Translations under genes and position numbers: made by a program
Origin: Yoonia vestfoldensis
GTDB taxonomy: Bacteria > Pseudomonadota > Alphaproteobacteria > Rhodobacterales > Rhodobacteraceae
Length of the DNA stretch: 64,000 nt
Direction: 5' to 3'
Assembly (NCBI RefSeq): GCF_002158905.1
Contig: NZ_CP021431.1
Location: 1,240,001-1,304,000 of the forward strand
Part shown: positions 1 to 9,910 of the stretch, piece after piece
Layout: every line of letters starts with the position of its first letter
Numbering within the stretch: the first letter of the stretch is position 1
The notes under the pieces: model-generated
The model's database searches: none
What the model was told of the DNA's origin: nothing
What the model saw: the letters and a program-made list of their open reading frames with translations, nothing else

Positions 1-19
1 CATGGGCGGTGATGGGCAT
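1..19 (-). CDS. Start of a gene cut by the window edge
   Basis: On the minus strand an ATG at 19-17 follows AAGGACCGCAA, a good Shine-Dalgarno with normal spacing. Only the first six codons (MPITAH) are in the window, so the product cannot be identified. It lies downstream of purL in the same direction. In related Rhodobacteraceae a BolA-family gene often follows purL, which is only a suggestion here. Confidence 0.4.
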
Positions 20-82
20 TTGCGGTCCTTCCGGGCGTGTCGTGACTAAACTAGGTGTGATGCGGGCGGCAGGCAAGGCGCT

Positions 83-115
83 GCCTCTGGCAGGAGTATT
101 TTTGGAAAAAAGAAG
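83..115 (-). repeat. 3'-end repeat element, copy 1 (after purL)
   Basis: Read on the minus strand this begins CTTCTTTTTTCCAAAAATAC and continues into CTCCTGCCAGAGGC. It starts 3 nt after the purL stop. It is one of seven copies in the window, each just downstream of a stop codon and oriented with the upstream gene. It may be a terminator or 3' UTR element. The CTCC...GGAG-type part can form a small hairpin. Confidence 0.7.
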
Positions 116-118
116 TCA

Positions 119-2278
119 TCAGGCCAGCGTTTTTTCAAAGCTGCTGCGATAGATCAGGGCCAGATCGGCCAGCGGCGCGCTGTCGCTGCCAAAGGTGACC
201 ATATCACCCCCCGCCTTGCCGATTGTGGTGATCGGCACGCCGGCCTGGCCCGCGGCGACCATCAGCGCCTCGGCCTGGTCGAAATTGCAGCCGATCAGAT
301 AGCGCGCCTGATCCTCGCCAAAAAGCGTGGGCGTGTCGCCGGCATCCAGCGTGATGCCCACGCCGGCGGTTTCGGCCAGCTCGAAGGCGGCCAGCGCCAG
401 CCCGCCATCGCCCAGATCGGTGCAGGCGGTGATCAGCGCGCAATTGGCGCGGATGAAATCGCCGTGGCGTTTTTCAGCCTCCAGATCGACGGGGGGCGGC
501 GGGCCGTCGGCGCGGTGATAGACCTCGGCCAGAAGCGCCGATTGCCCCAGATGGCCTGTGGTGTCGCCCACCAGCAGCAGGACATGGCCGTCGCGCAATT
601 GCCCGCCGATGATCTGGTCGGGATGGGTGATGATCCCCACGGCCCCGATGGTGGGGGTGGGCAGGATGCCTTTGCCGTCGGTTTCGTTATAAAGCGAGAC
701 ATTGCCCGAGACGATCGGCATGTCGAGCGCTTTGACCGCAGCACCGATGCCCTGAATGGCCCCCACGAATTGGCCCATGATTTCGGGCTTTTCGGGATTG
801 CCGAAATTCATGTTGTCGGTGGTGGCCAGCGGTTTGGCGCCCACGGCGGTCAGGTTGCGATAGGCTTCGGCGACGGCCTGTTTGCCGCCTTCGACAGGGT
901 CGGCCATCACATAACGCGGTGTCACATCCGAGGTGAAAGCCAGCGCCTTGTCGGTGCCATGCACCCGCACGATCCCTGCGCCCAGACCGGGGATGCGCGC
1001 GGTATCGCCCATCACCTGTTGGTCATATTGTTCATAGACCCATTGTTTGGCCGCGTAATTGGGGCTGCTGATCAGCGCCTTGAGCCCGTCCACAGGGTTG
1101 ACCCCCACGACATCGCCCAAAGGCGGCTGCGCCGGTGTCGGCACCCAGGGCCGGTCATATTCGGGCGCGGAACCCGACAGCGTGGCCAAGGGCAGATCGG
1201 CCATCACCTGGCCTTTGTGGATGACGATAAAGCGGTCCTCGGGGATGGTTTCGCCGACGATGGCGAAATCGAGATCCCATTTGACGAAAACGGCGCGGGC
1301 TTCGGCCTCGAGCTCGGGGCGCAGCACCATCAGCATGCGTTCCTGGCTTTCCGACAGCATCATTTCATAGGCGGTCATGCCGGTTTCGCGCTGCGGCACC
1401 GCGTCAAGGTTCAACCGCACGCCCAGCCCGCCCTTGTCGCCCATTTCCACGGCCGAACAGGTCAGACCCGCCGCACCCATATCCTGGATCGAGATCACCG
1501 CCCCCGTGGCCATCAGTTCCAGCGTCGCTTCCATCAGGCGCTTTTCGGTGAAAGGATCGCCGACCTGCACGGTGGGGCGCTTTTCCTCGATACTGTCGTC
1601 GAATTCGGCCGATGCCATGGTCGCGCCGCCGACACCGTCGCGGCCGGTTTTGGCCCCCAGATAGACGACAGGCATGCCCACGCCCGAGGCTGCGGAATAA
1701 AAGATCTTATCGGCATCGGCCAGACCGGCGGCAAAGGCATTCACAAGGCAATTGCCGTTATAGGCGGGGTGGAACCGCAGCTCGCCGCCGACAGTGGGCA
1801 CGCCAAAGGCATTACCATAGCCGCCGACACCGGCAACGACGCCATGCACCAAGGCGCGCGTCTTGGGATGGGTCGGCTCGCCAAAGGACAGCGCATTCAT
1901 TGCCGCGATCGGCCGCGCGCCCATGGTAAAGACATCGCGCAGGATCCCGCCCACGCCGGTTGCCGCGCCCTGATAGGGTTCGATATAGCTGGGGTGGTTA
2001 TGGCTTTCCATCTTGAACACCACGGCCTGCCCGTCACCGATATCCACAACGCCCGCGTTTTCACCGGGGCCGCAGATCACTTGCGGGCCGGTCGTGGGCA
2101 GGGTGCGCAGCCATTTCTTTGACGATTTGTAAGAACAATGTTCGTTCCACATCGCCGAAAAGATGCCCAATTCGGTAAAGCTGGGCGTGCGGCCGATGAT
2201 GTCCAGAATGCGCTGATATTCGTCGGGCTTCAGCCCATGGGCAGCGATGAGATCGGGCGTGATGGCTGGCTCTGTCAT
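119..2278 (-). CDS. purL: Phosphoribosylformylglycinamidine synthase subunit II (PurL)
   Basis: This is the 719-residue small-type PurL, the ATP-dependent synthetase of the PurS/PurQ/PurL complex that converts FGAR to FGAM in cytoplasmic de novo purine synthesis. The N-terminal part has the family features [11 protein letters not shown] (about residue 43) and the [21 protein letters not shown] block, followed by a second AIRS-like half with GFTSDV-type and [12 protein letters not shown] segments. The length fits the purS/purQ-dependent form rather than the 1300-residue fused enzyme. purS and purQ are not in the window. Start ATG at 2278 is preceded by AAGGGG. It is followed by a repeat element and then by another gene on the same strand. 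Confidence 0.97.
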   Translation of the reverse strand: MTEPAITPDLIAAHGLKPDEYQRILDIIGRTPSFTELGIFSAMWNEHCSYKSSKKWLRTLPTTGPQVICGPGENAGVVDIGDGQAVVFKMESHNHPSYIEPYQGAATGVGGILRDVFTMGARPIAAMNALSFGEPTHPKTRALVHGVVAGVGGYGNAFGVPTVGGELRFHPAYNGNCLVNAFAAGLADADKIFYSAASGVGMPVVYLGAKTGRDGVGGATMASAEFDDSIEEKRPTVQVGDPFTEKRLMEATLELMATGAVISIQDMGAAGLTCSAVEMGDKGGLGVRLNLDAVPQRETGMTAYEMMLSESQERMLMVLRPELEAEARAVFVKWDLDFAIVGETIPEDRFIVIHKGQVMADLPLATLSGSAPEYDRPWVPTPAQPPLGDVVGVNPVDGLKALISSPNYAAKQWVYEQYDQQVMGDTARIPGLGAGIVRVHGTDKALAFTSDVTPRYVMADPVEGGKQAVAEAYRNLTAVGAKPLATTDNMNFGNPEKPEIMGQFVGAIQGIGAAVKALDMPIVSGNVSLYNETDGKGILPTPTIGAVGIITHPDQIIGGQLRDGHVLLLVGDTTGHLGQSALLAEVYHRADGPPPPVDLEAEKRHGDFIRANCALITACTDLGDGGLALAAFELAETAGVGITLDAGDTPTLFGEDQARYLIGCNFDQAEALMVAAGQAGVPITTIGKAGGDMVTFGSDSAPLADLALIYRSSFEKTLA

Positions 2279-2422
2279 GATGTCCCCTTGGTGCTGCGCC
2301 TGTCATACAGAGCCGGGCCTTTGGATTAAAGACGCAAAACGCAAGTATGGGCCTGGTTGGCGCGGTCTTATCTGCGGCCCGGGCGCAGGCAGGGCAGGGC
2401 GCGGGTCCGCGCGGCGCAGGCC

Positions 2423-2449
2423 AAAAAAAAGCCGGGCACAAGGCCCGGC
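2423..2449 (-). terminator. Rho-independent terminator (minus strand)
   Basis: The stem GCCGGGC (2449-2443) pairs perfectly with GCCCGGC (2437-2431) across a 5-nt loop and is followed by eight U (2430-2423) on the minus strand. It ends the candidate small RNA and possibly also LysR read-through. It lies 145 bp before purL, so purL probably has its own promoter. Confidence 0.85.
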
Positions 2450-2500
2450 GAAGTCCAACAGGGAGGTGAGGACGGCGCGCGATTGCGCAGCGTGCCCTCG
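2423..2500 (-). ncRNA. Candidate small RNA with CU-rich (anti-Shine-Dalgarno-like) single-stranded region
   Basis: The 339-bp gap between purL and the LysR gene has no convincing protein gene. On the minus strand it holds a well-spaced promoter (-35 at 2535-2530, -10 at 2512-2507), about 78 nt of transcript, and a perfect terminator. The predicted RNA has a 5' GC-rich hairpin around GCGC-AATC-GCGC (about 2488-2470). Next comes a single-stranded CCTCACCTCCCTGTT segment (about 2470-2456), complementary to purine-rich ribosome binding sites, and then the terminator stem. The order promoter, hairpin, C/U-rich loop, terminator is typical of trans-acting sRNAs. It matches no family I can name. A short reading frame through it ends in terminator sequence and looks spurious. 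Confidence 0.5.
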
Positions 2501-2506
2501 ACCGGA

Positions 2507-2535
2507 CAGATAGGGCGCGTTTTTTGACCATTCAA
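2507..2535 (-). promoter_or_regulatory. Candidate promoter of the small RNA
   Basis: The minus strand reads TTGAAT (2535-2530), a 17-bp spacer, then TATCTG (2512-2507). Transcription would start near 2500, 75-80 nt before the terminator end. No Shine-Dalgarno plus start codon follows at a sensible distance, which favours an RNA gene. Confidence 0.45.
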
Positions 2536-2617
2536 GAAAAAATTTTTGCGGCAAGCGCATTGCCGCTATGCGCTGGGTGCATGGCTGGGGCGGGGGAAAC
2601 CCCCGCAAGCGCCTTGG

Positions 2618-3523
2618 CTATTGCGGCAAGGTTTCGCGGATCTTGCGCCGATGGGCAAAGATTTCTTCCTGCACGAAATCGCGGAAGGCGGCGATCCGTT
2701 TGGATTGGCGCAATTCCTCGGGATAGGCCAGAAAGACCGGCACTTCGCCGCTTTCGAGGTCGGGCAGCACGCGCACCAGATCGGGGAAATCCTCGATCAC
2801 ATAATCGGGCAACACGCCGATCCCGATATTGTTCAACACGCCCTGCAACACGCCAAAGTAATTATTGACGGTGAACAGATGCTGGATCTCGCAGGTCAGC
2901 AAATGCTGCACCAGCGTGGCCCCGGCCGCGACCTGGATCGAATTGAGGCTTTGGCAGACCAGCCGGTGATCTGACAGATCAGGCAGCGAGTCCGGCGTGC
3001 CGTTGGTTTCCAGATAGGATGGCGATGCATATAGCCGCATCCGCACTGACATCAGCCGTTTGCGGATCAGGTCGGCCTGTGACGGTTCTTTCATGCGGAT
3101 AGCGACATCAGCCTCGCGCATGGGCAGGTCCAGCACGCGTTCTTCCAGCATCAGGTCGATTTTCAGATCGGGATAGGCTTCGAATAATTTGGGCAGGCGG
3201 GGCGCCAGCCACAAAGTGCCGAACCCCGTTGTCGTGGTCACCCGCAGATCGCCGAACACTTCTTCTTCGCTGTCGCGGATCCGCGCCGAGGCGGTTTCCA
3301 GCCGTTTGTTCATTGATTTGGTCGCATCGAACAGCAATTCGCCCTGTTCGGTCAGAATCAGCCCCCGCGCATGGCGATGGAACAGCGTGGTGTTCAACGC
3401 CTCTTCGAGCGCGCGAATCTGGCGGCTGACGGCGGATTGCGACAGATGCAGCGTATCGCCTGCATGGGTCAGCGACCCCGCATCCGCGACCGCGTGAAAT
3501 ATTCTTAGCTTGTCCCAGTCCAT
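2618..3523 (-). CDS. LysR-family transcriptional regulator
   Basis: A 301-residue protein. Residues 1-60 form the LysR winged helix-turn-helix (MDWDKLRIFHAVADAGSLTHAG, then LSQSAVSRQIRALE). Residues about 90-295 are a substrate-binding effector domain (TTTTGFGTLWLAPRLPKL onward). LysR proteins are usually activators that bind near a divergent gene. Here the divergent neighbour is the indolepyruvate ferredoxin oxidoreductase, 150 bp away. The shared intergenic region contains an inverted repeat TTGCA-N9-TGCAA that could be its site. The co-inducer is unknown. Confidence 0.9.
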   Translation of the reverse strand: MDWDKLRIFHAVADAGSLTHAGDTLHLSQSAVSRQIRALEEALNTTLFHRHARGLILTEQGELLFDATKSMNKRLETASARIRDSEEEVFGDLRVTTTTGFGTLWLAPRLPKLFEAYPDLKIDLMLEERVLDLPMREADVAIRMKEPSQADLIRKRLMSVRMRLYASPSYLETNGTPDSLPDLSDHRLVCQSLNSIQVAAGATLVQHLLTCEIQHLFTVNNYFGVLQGVLNNIGIGVLPDYVIEDFPDLVRVLPDLESGEVPVFLAYPEELRQSKRIAAFRDFVQEEIFAHRRKIRETLPQ

Positions 3524-3575
3524 CCTGCGCTTTCATTGCTGCTGTTACCGCTCGCATTTCCCCTTCATTACGCTA

Positions 3576-3594
3576 TTGCAGCGAAAGGTTGCAA
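3576..3594. promoter_or_regulatory. Candidate LysR-type binding site
   Basis: TTGCA (3576-3580) and TGCAA (3590-3594) form a perfect inverted repeat with a 9-bp centre, fitting the T-N11-A layout of LysR sites. It lies between the divergent lysR and oxidoreductase genes and upstream of the oxidoreductase -35 box. Regulation by the neighbouring LysR is an inference. Confidence 0.35.
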
Positions 3595-3618
3595 ACTTTC
3601 TTGCGCGGCATTTTGTTC

Positions 3619-3647
3619 TTTGTAGGTCAGCATCTTTGACCTATACT
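3619..3647 (+). promoter_or_regulatory. Promoter of the indolepyruvate oxidoreductase gene
   Basis: TTTGTA (3619-3624) and TATACT (3642-3647) are 17 bp apart. The predicted start is near 3654, 23 nt before the ATG at 3677. Confidence 0.5.
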
Positions 3648-3676
3648 GGGGCCATCAGCGCTTGGGAGGGTGGCAG

Positions 3677-6600
3677 ATGGGCCGTCAGGAAATCACACTC
3701 AACGACCGTTACGATCTGGATAAATCACCGGTTTTGCTGAACGGGACGCAGGCGCTGGTCCGGTTGATGCTGATGCAAAAGGCGCGCGATGCGCGGGCCG
3801 GGCTGCATACGGCGGGCTATGTGACGGGTTATCGCGGATCGCCTTTGGGGGCGGTGGATATGCAGATGACCCGCGCCCGCGATGTGCTGGAACCGGCGGA
3901 TATCACCTTTCAACCCGGGCTGAACGAGGATCTGGCCGCCACCGCGCTTTGGGGCAGCCAGCAGGCGGAATTGCGCGGCGAGGGCAAATTCGATGGCGTC
4001 TTTGGCCTGTGGTATGGCAAAGGGCCGGGCGTGGACCGGTCCGGCGACGTGATGCGCCATGCCAATATGGCCGGCACCTCGCCCCATGGCGGGGTGATCA
4101 TGGCGATGGGCGATGATCATACCGGCGAAAGTTCCACCACCTTGCATCAATCGGATTGGGCGATGGTGGATGCCTATATGCCCATCGTCTCGCCTGCGGG
4201 GGTGCAGGAAATCCTGGAATACGGGCTTTATGCCTGGGCCTTGTCGCGATACGCGGGCGTCTGGGTCGGTCTGAAGACGATGAAAGACACGATCGAGGTC
4301 ACATCCGTCGTCGATGCCGATCCTTATCGCGCCGATTTCATCATCCCCGACATGCCCTTGCCTGATGGGGGGCTGAACATCCGTCTGGTCGATACCCCGC
4401 AGCTGCAAGAAGCGCGGATGATCGACCATAAACGTTTCGCCGCCGAGGCATTCAGCCGCGCCAACCGCATGGATCAACGCAAATGGGGCAGGCCGGGGGC
4501 CAAGATCGGGTTCGTGGCGGCGGGCAAGAACTGGCTTGATCTGCAACATGCGCTGGCGCTGCTGAATATCACCGAAAGCGAGGCCGATGCCCTTGGCATC
4601 ACCACCTATAAGATCGGGCAGGTCTGGCCGCTGGATATGGCGTCTTTCCATGATTGGGCGGCGGGGCTGGATCTGGTCATCGTGGTTGAAGAAAAGCGCA
4701 AGCTGATCGAGGTGCAGGTCAAAGAGGCCCTGTTCGACGATAGCCGCACCCGCGTTTACGGCTGGCACAAGGGCGATGAACATTCCGAAGGACGGCGCGA
4801 GGAAATCTTTCCGACCCGTGCCGCGCTCGACCCGATCTGGATCGCCGAAAAGATCGGCGGCATCCTGATCGAGGAAGGCTGCGGATCGGACGGGATCAGC
4901 GCTGGCATGGCCGCCCTGGCCGAGGCGCGCCGCGCCGATAATGCACCCGAACTGGCGGCGCGTCTGCCTTATTTCTGTTCGGGCTGTCCGCATAATTCAT
5001 CGACCAAACTGCCCGAAGGGTCGCGCGCCTATGCGGGCATCGGCTGTCATTACATGGTGCAATGGATGGGCCGTGATACCGTGGGTTTCACCCAGATGGG
5101 CGGCGAGGGGGCCAATTGGGTCGGCGAGGCCCCGTTTTCCACCCGCGACCATGTGTTCCAGAACCTTGGCGACGGCACCTATAACCATTCGGGCGTGCAG
5201 GCGATCCGCTTTGCGCTGATGGCGGGGACCAATATCACCTATAAGATCCTTTACAATGACGCGGTCGCCATGACCGGCGGACAGGGCAATGATGGCGGGC
5301 TGACCGCCGATCAGATCTGCCGTGAATTGCAGGCGATGGGGCTGCGCAATATCGCGCTGGTCCATGACGCCAAAGAAGACCTCGATCTGTCCGTTTTCCC
5401 CAAAGGGCTGGACATAAACGAACGCGAAGATATGCAAGCTGTGCAAGAGAAATTCAGCAAATACAAAGGCGTGTCCGCCATTGTTTATGTCCAGACCTGT
5501 GCCGCCGAAAAGCGCCGCCGCCGCAAGCGCGGGCAATTCCCCGACCCTGATAAACGGGTCTTTATCAATACCGATATCTGCGAAGGCTGCGGCGATTGTG
5601 GCGTGCAATCCAATTGCGTCAGCATCGTGCCGGTGGAAACCGAACTGGGGCGCAAGCGCGCCATTGATCAATCATCCTGCAACAAGGATTTTTCCTGCGT
5701 CAAAGGGTTCTGCCCGTCTTTTGTGACCGTGCAAGGCGCCAAGATCCGCAAAGAGGCCACCGCCGCCGTCGATCTGCCCGACATGCCCGACCCGGTCCTG
5801 CCCGCGATCACCGGCACCCATAACATTGTCATCACCGGCGTGGGCGGCACCGGTGTCGTGACCATCGGCGCGGTCATGGCGATGGCCGCGCATATCGACG
5901 GCAAAGGCGCGGGGATGATGGAAATGGCGGGTCTTGCGCAGAAAGGCGGGGCTGTGCATATCCATTGCCGCATCGCCGAAAGCCCAAGCGATATCAGCGC
6001 GATCCGCGTTGCCACTGGCGAATGCGACACGCTGATTGGCGGCGATCTGGTGGTCTCGGCGGGGGCCAAGACGCTGGGGCTGATGAAAACCGGCCGCACG
6101 CGCGGGGTGGTCAATAGCCATGAGATCATCACCGGCGATTTCACCCGCAACACCGAATTCACATTGCCGACCGACCAGCTGCGCCTGTCGCTGGAGGCCC
6201 GGCTGGGCGCGGGTCTCGCCCTGTTCGACGCCTCTGATCTGGCCCGCGCGCTGCTGGGCGACAGTATCTATTCCAACATGATGCTCTTTGGCGCGGTCTG
6301 GCAGATGGGGGCGATCCCGCTGCGCCACGAGGCGATTCTGGGCGCGATTGAATTGAACGGGGCCGCGATCAACCGCAATATCCGCGCGTTTGAGCTGGGC
6401 CGCTGGGCCTATCTGCACCCACAGGATGCGGCGGCGGTGCTTGCGCCCAATCTGGTTGGCCTGCCGCAATCGCTGGAGGATAAGATCGCCTTTCGCATGG
6501 ATCATCTGACCCGCTATCAAAGCGCGCGTCTGGCGCAACGCTATCGCAAATTCCTGGACCAGTTTCAGGACCAGCCGATGCGCGAGGCGGTGGCGCTGGG

Positions 6601-7090
6601 CTATCATAAGCTTTTGTCCTATAAGGATGAATATGAGGTCGCGCGCCTGCTGGCCCAGACCCGCGCCAAGGCCGCCGCCGCATTCGACGGTGATCTGACG
6701 CTGACCTATCATCTGGCCCCGCCGATCATGTCGAAAACCGGCAGCGACGCACGCCCCGTGAAACGGGAATTTGGGGCGCGGATGGCGTGGGCCTTTCCGA
6801 AACTGGCGCGGTTCAAATTCCTGCGCGGCACATGGCTTGACCCTTTTGCGCGCAACCCCGAACGGCGGATGGAACGCGCGCTGATCACGCAATACGAGGC
6901 AGATATGGCCGAGGTGCTGCGCATCCTGCGCCCCGACACCCGCGATGCGGCCATCGCACTTGCGCGTCTGCCGCTGGATATTCGCGGCTTTGGCCCGGTC
7001 AAGGATGCCAATGCCCGCAAAGCCGCCAAACGCCGCGAGGAATTGCTGGCCAGCCTGCGCGCGGCACCGATGCAACAGGCGGCGGAATAG
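3677..7090 (+). CDS. Indolepyruvate ferredoxin oxidoreductase, fused alpha/beta subunits
   Basis: About 1137 residues. It oxidatively decarboxylates aryl pyruvates (from Trp, Phe, Tyr) to aryl-acetyl-CoA with thiamine diphosphate and iron-sulfur clusters. The N-terminal pyrimidine-binding half carries GYRGSPLGAVD and LNEDLAATA. The central TPP-binding half has GIGCHYMVQWMGRDT and MGGEGANWVGEAPF. A cluster region around residues 635-680 has CEGCGDCGVQSNC, with further Cys at CNKDFSCVKGFC. The gamma-type domain begins at VITGVGGTGVVT (about 718), and a C-terminal family-specific region follows. I chose ATG 3677 over an in-frame TTG at 3662 because GGGAGG sits 7 nt before it. It may act with the enoyl-CoA hydratase-like gene at 14.3 kb in aromatic breakdown, but that is speculative. 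Confidence 0.93.
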   Translation: MGRQEITLNDRYDLDKSPVLLNGTQALVRLMLMQKARDARAGLHTAGYVTGYRGSPLGAVDMQMTRARDVLEPADITFQPGLNEDLAATALWGSQQAELRGEGKFDGVFGLWYGKGPGVDRSGDVMRHANMAGTSPHGGVIMAMGDDHTGESSTTLHQSDWAMVDAYMPIVSPAGVQEILEYGLYAWALSRYAGVWVGLKTMKDTIEVTSVVDADPYRADFIIPDMPLPDGGLNIRLVDTPQLQEARMIDHKRFAAEAFSRANRMDQRKWGRPGAKIGFVAAGKNWLDLQHALALLNITESEADALGITTYKIGQVWPLDMASFHDWAAGLDLVIVVEEKRKLIEVQVKEALFDDSRTRVYGWHKGDEHSEGRREEIFPTRAALDPIWIAEKIGGILIEEGCGSDGISAGMAALAEARRADNAPELAARLPYFCSGCPHNSSTKLPEGSRAYAGIGCHYMVQWMGRDTVGFTQMGGEGANWVGEAPFSTRDHVFQNLGDGTYNHSGVQAIRFALMAGTNITYKILYNDAVAMTGGQGNDGGLTADQICRELQAMGLRNIALVHDAKEDLDLSVFPKGLDINEREDMQAVQEKFSKYKGVSAIVYVQTCAAEKRRRRKRGQFPDPDKRVFINTDICEGCGDCGVQSNCVSIVPVETELGRKRAIDQSSCNKDFSCVKGFCPSFVTVQGAKIRKEATAAVDLPDMPDPVLPAITGTHNIVITGVGGTGVVTIGAVMAMAAHIDGKGAGMMEMAGLAQKGGAVHIHCRIAESPSDISAIRVATGECDTLIGGDLVVSAGAKTLGLMKTGRTRGVVNSHEIITGDFTRNTEFTLPTDQLRLSLEARLGAGLALFDASDLARALLGDSIYSNMMLFGAVWQMGAIPLRHEAILGAIELNGAAINRNIRAFELGRWAYLHPQDAAAVLAPNLVGLPQSLEDKIAFRMDHLTRYQSARLAQRYRKFLDQFQDQPMREAVALGYHKLLSYKDEYEVARLLAQTRAKAAAAFDGDLTLTYHLAPPIMSKTGSDARPVKREFGARMAWAFPKLARFKFLRGTWLDPFARNPERRMERALITQYEADMAEVLRILRPDTRDAAIALARLPLDIRGFGPVKDANARKAAKRREELLASLRAAPMQQAAE

Positions 7091-7169
7091 ACGCGCGCTG
7101 CCGTTATTGTCATGCAAGCGTCGCATGACCCTGCTACCCCCCGCGCGAGGTGCAATGCGGGGGGGATGA

Positions 7170-8078
7170 ATGCGACGCAAGGATCGGCAAGTGGCGCGGG
7201 ATATCACCTATGCCACATCGGCCAAGGGGCGGGGCGGGCGTGCCTTGATCCGCGTCATGGAAAACGCCACCGGACGGCTGCGCCTGATCAAAAAGGCGCG
7301 CGGCTATGATGTCGATGTCGCGCAAGGCGGTGATTTCTGGCAGGTGATCACCGCGCGTTACGGGCTTGATTTGCAGATCGCGGGCGGCACGCTGGATGAT
7401 ATCCCCAGCTCTGGCCCGCTGATCCTGGTGTCCAACCATCCTTACGGCATTCTGGACGGGCTGATGATGGGGCTGATCCTGTCGCAGCGGCGCGGTGGCG
7501 ATTTCAAAGTGCTGGCGCACCGGATCTTTCGCGCCTCGCCCGATCTGGAACAGGTGATCTTGCCGATTTCCTTTGATGACACCAAAGAGGCCGCCAAGCT
7601 GAACCTGGACACCCGCGCCGAAGCTTTGCGCTATCTGGCGGCGGGCGGGGCCATCGGGATCTTTCCGGGCGGGACGGTTTCGACCTCGGCGCGGATGTTT
7701 TCCCAGCCGATGGACCCCAATTGGCGCAATTTCACCGCCAAGATGATTGCCAGATCCGATGCGGTGGTTGTCCCGATCTTCTTTGAAGGCCGCAACAGCC
7801 GGCTGTTCCAGCTGGCCAGCCATCTGCATGTGACCCTGCGCATGGGCCTGTTGATCCGTGAATTCAAAGCCCGCATCAACAAACCCGTGCGCGTGGTGAT
7901 CGGCAAGCCTATCCCCGCCGATCTGTTGGCGGGGCTGAAAAAAGACCCCAAAGGATGCATGGATTTCCTGCGCAAAGCCACCTATGAGTTAAGCCTTGAT
8001 CCGCTTGATCCGACTGCGATCGGGCATGAATTCGAAGACAGATACAAGGTGCGTGATGGCCGTAGGGATATTCGATAG
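7170..8078 (+). CDS. Lysophospholipid acyltransferase family protein (PlsC-like)
   Basis: A 302-residue glycerolipid acyltransferase-type protein, probably associated with the inner membrane. The active-site block is [10 protein letters not shown] (about residue 88). The spacing is His-X5-Asp instead of the usual His-X4-Asp, as seen in a subgroup of bacterial LPLAT/hemolysin-like proteins. The acceptor-binding motif is FPGGTVST (about 169), with [14 protein letters not shown] further on. The exact acyl acceptor is unknown (lysophosphatidate or an ornithine-type lipid). The Shine-Dalgarno is weak. The 3' end overlaps murI by 23 bp, so the two are probably co-transcribed. Confidence 0.82.
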   Translation: MRRKDRQVARDITYATSAKGRGGRALIRVMENATGRLRLIKKARGYDVDVAQGGDFWQVITARYGLDLQIAGGTLDDIPSSGPLILVSNHPYGILDGLMMGLILSQRRGGDFKVLAHRIFRASPDLEQVILPISFDDTKEAAKLNLDTRAEALRYLAAGGAIGIFPGGTVSTSARMFSQPMDPNWRNFTAKMIARSDAVVVPIFFEGRNSRLFQLASHLHVTLRMGLLIREFKARINKPVRVVIGKPIPADLLAGLKKDPKGCMDFLRKATYELSLDPLDPTAIGHEFEDRYKVRDGRRDIR

Positions 8079-8868
8079 CGGGCTGGGTGGGCTGACAGTG
8101 CTGGATGCCGTGGCCGCGCGCCTGCCAGATGTGCCGCTGGTCTATCTGGGCGACAGCGCGCATGCGCCTTATGGCGTGCGCACGCCCGATGATATCTATG
8201 ATCTGACCACCGCCGCGACACAGCGCCTGTTCGATGCGGGCTGCGATCTGGTGATCCTTGCCTGCAACACCGCCAGCGCCGCTGCCCTGCGCCGGATGCA
8301 AGAAGGCTGGGTGCCGCAGGGCAAACGCGTGCTGGGCGTCTTCGTGCCGCTGATCGAGGCGCTGACCGAACGGCAATGGGGCGATAATTCGCCCCCGCGC
8401 GAAGTCGCTGTCAAACATGTGGCCCTGTTCGCCACGCCCGCCACCGTATCCAGCCGCGCGTTCCAGCGCGAACTGGCGTTCCGCGCCATCGGCGTCGATG
8501 TCGAGGCGCAGGCCTGCGGCGGTGTCGTCGATGCGATTGAAGACGGCGATATGATCCTGGCCGAAGCATTGGTGCGCAGCCATGTCGATGCTTTGCGCCG
8601 CAAGATGCCCACACCCGATGCCGCCGTGCTGGGCTGCACGCATTATCCATTGATGGAAAAGGTGTTTCAGGATGCGCTGGGGCCACAGGTCAAGGTCTTT
8701 TCCCAGGCCAATCTGGTCGCCGAAAGCCTGGCCGATTACCTGGCGCGACGACCCGAAATGATCGGCGCGGGCCGCGACAGCGCGTTCCTGACCACGGGCG
8801 ATCCGGCCCGCGTCTCGGCGCGCGCGACGCAATTCCTGCGCCGCCAGATCACCTTTACCGCCGCTTAA
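8056..8868 (+). CDS. murI: Glutamate racemase
   Basis: A 270-residue cytoplasmic enzyme making D-glutamate for peptidoglycan. It opens [15 protein letters not shown] and has the two catalytic cysteine motifs ACNTASA (Cys about 74) and LGCTHYPL (Cys about 195). ATG 8056 is preceded by AAGGT at 5-nt spacing and lies inside the 3' end of the acyltransferase gene, which suggests translational coupling. argC follows after 13 bp. Confidence 0.96.
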   Translation: MAVGIFDSGLGGLTVLDAVAARLPDVPLVYLGDSAHAPYGVRTPDDIYDLTTAATQRLFDAGCDLVILACNTASAAALRRMQEGWVPQGKRVLGVFVPLIEALTERQWGDNSPPREVAVKHVALFATPATVSSRAFQRELAFRAIGVDVEAQACGGVVDAIEDGDMILAEALVRSHVDALRRKMPTPDAAVLGCTHYPLMEKVFQDALGPQVKVFSQANLVAESLADYLARRPEMIGAGRDSAFLTTGDPARVSARATQFLRRQITFTAA

Positions 8869-8881
8869 CGAAAGGTTCGCC

Positions 8882-9910
8882 ATGACCTGCAATACCGCCA
8901 TTCTGGGCGCGTCGGGCTATACCGGCGCAGAGCTTGTCCGCCTGATCGCCACCCATCCGCATCTGCGCATTGCCGCCCTGTCAGCCGATCGCAAGGCGGG
9001 CCAGCAAATGGCCGATGTCTTCCCGCATCTGCGCCATCTGGACCTGCCCAAGCTGGTCAAGATGGAAGAGATCGACTTTTCCGGCATTGATCTGGTCTTC
9101 GCCGCCTTGCCGCATGGTCTGTCGCAGGCGCTGGTCTGCGATCTGCCCCAAGCCGTGAAAGTCGTCGATCTGGGCGCTGATTTCCGGCTGCGCGATCCTG
9201 CGGCCTATGAAAAATGGTATGGCGCGGCCCATGTCGCCACCGCATTGCAGCAAACCGCGGTTTACGGGCTGACCGAGTTTTACCGCGACGACATCAAATC
9301 CGCACGGCTGGTGGCGGGCACCGGCTGCAATGCCGCGACCGTGCAATTCGCGCTGCGGCCTTTGATTGCCGAACAGCTGATCGATCTGGATGACATCATC
9401 TGCGATCTCAAAAACGGGATTTCGGGGGCCGGGCGGTCGCTGAAGGAAAACATGCTGTTCACTGAACGCAGCAGTGACGTGCTTGGCTATGCCCAAGGCG
9501 GCAAGCACCGGCATCTGGGCGAATTCGATCAGGAATTTTCGGCCCTCGCCGGTCGCCCCGTGGAAATCCAGTTCACGCCGCATCTGGTGCCGATCAGCCG
9601 GGGCATTCTGGCCAGCTGCTATCTGCGCGGCGATGCGCAGGCGATCCATGCCGCGCTGACCGCCGCCTATGCAGACGAGCCGTTCATCCATGTGCTGCCC
9701 TTCGGCCAATGCCCCGGCACCGGCCATGTGATGGGGTCGAATTTCTGCCATATCGGTGTGACATCGGACCGCATTTCAGGCCGTGCTCTTGTGGTGGCCA
9801 CCCTTGACAACCTATGTAAGGGATCGTCAGGGCAGGCGGTGCAGAACGCCAATCTGATGCTGGGTCTGAATGAAACGGATGGTCTGATGCTGGTGCCGGT
9901 ATTCCCATGA
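8882..9910 (+). CDS. argC: N-acetyl-gamma-glutamyl-phosphate reductase
   Basis: A 342-residue NADPH-dependent enzyme, third step of arginine synthesis. The N-terminal Rossmann motif is [15 protein letters not shown]. The active-site Cys is about residue 149 in [10 protein letters not shown]. This is the longer type 1 ArgC. AAAGG precedes the ATG. Its stop overlaps the ccmE start by ATGA, so ccmE is translationally coupled to it. Confidence 0.96.
   Translation: MTCNTAILGASGYTGAELVRLIATHPHLRIAALSADRKAGQQMADVFPHLRHLDLPKLVKMEEIDFSGIDLVFAALPHGLSQALVCDLPQAVKVVDLGADFRLRDPAAYEKWYGAAHVATALQQTAVYGLTEFYRDDIKSARLVAGTGCNAATVQFALRPLIAEQLIDLDDIICDLKNGISGAGRSLKENMLFTERSSDVLGYAQGGKHRHLGEFDQEFSALAGRPVEIQFTPHLVPISRGILASCYLRGDAQAIHAALTAAYADEPFIHVLPFGQCPGTGHVMGSNFCHIGVTSDRISGRALVVATLDNLCKGSSGQAVQNANLMLGLNETDGLMLVPVFP

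Noticed and set aside
464..2122. A 552-residue open frame on the plus strand opposite purL
   Set aside because: It lies wholly inside purL, is rich in His, Gln, Arg and Asp as antisense GC-rich frames are, and has no ribosome site or recognisable domain.
2303..2608. Small protein gene on the minus strand between LysR and purL
   Set aside because: The frame runs through the promoter, the small-RNA region and the terminator stem, so it is better explained as non-coding.
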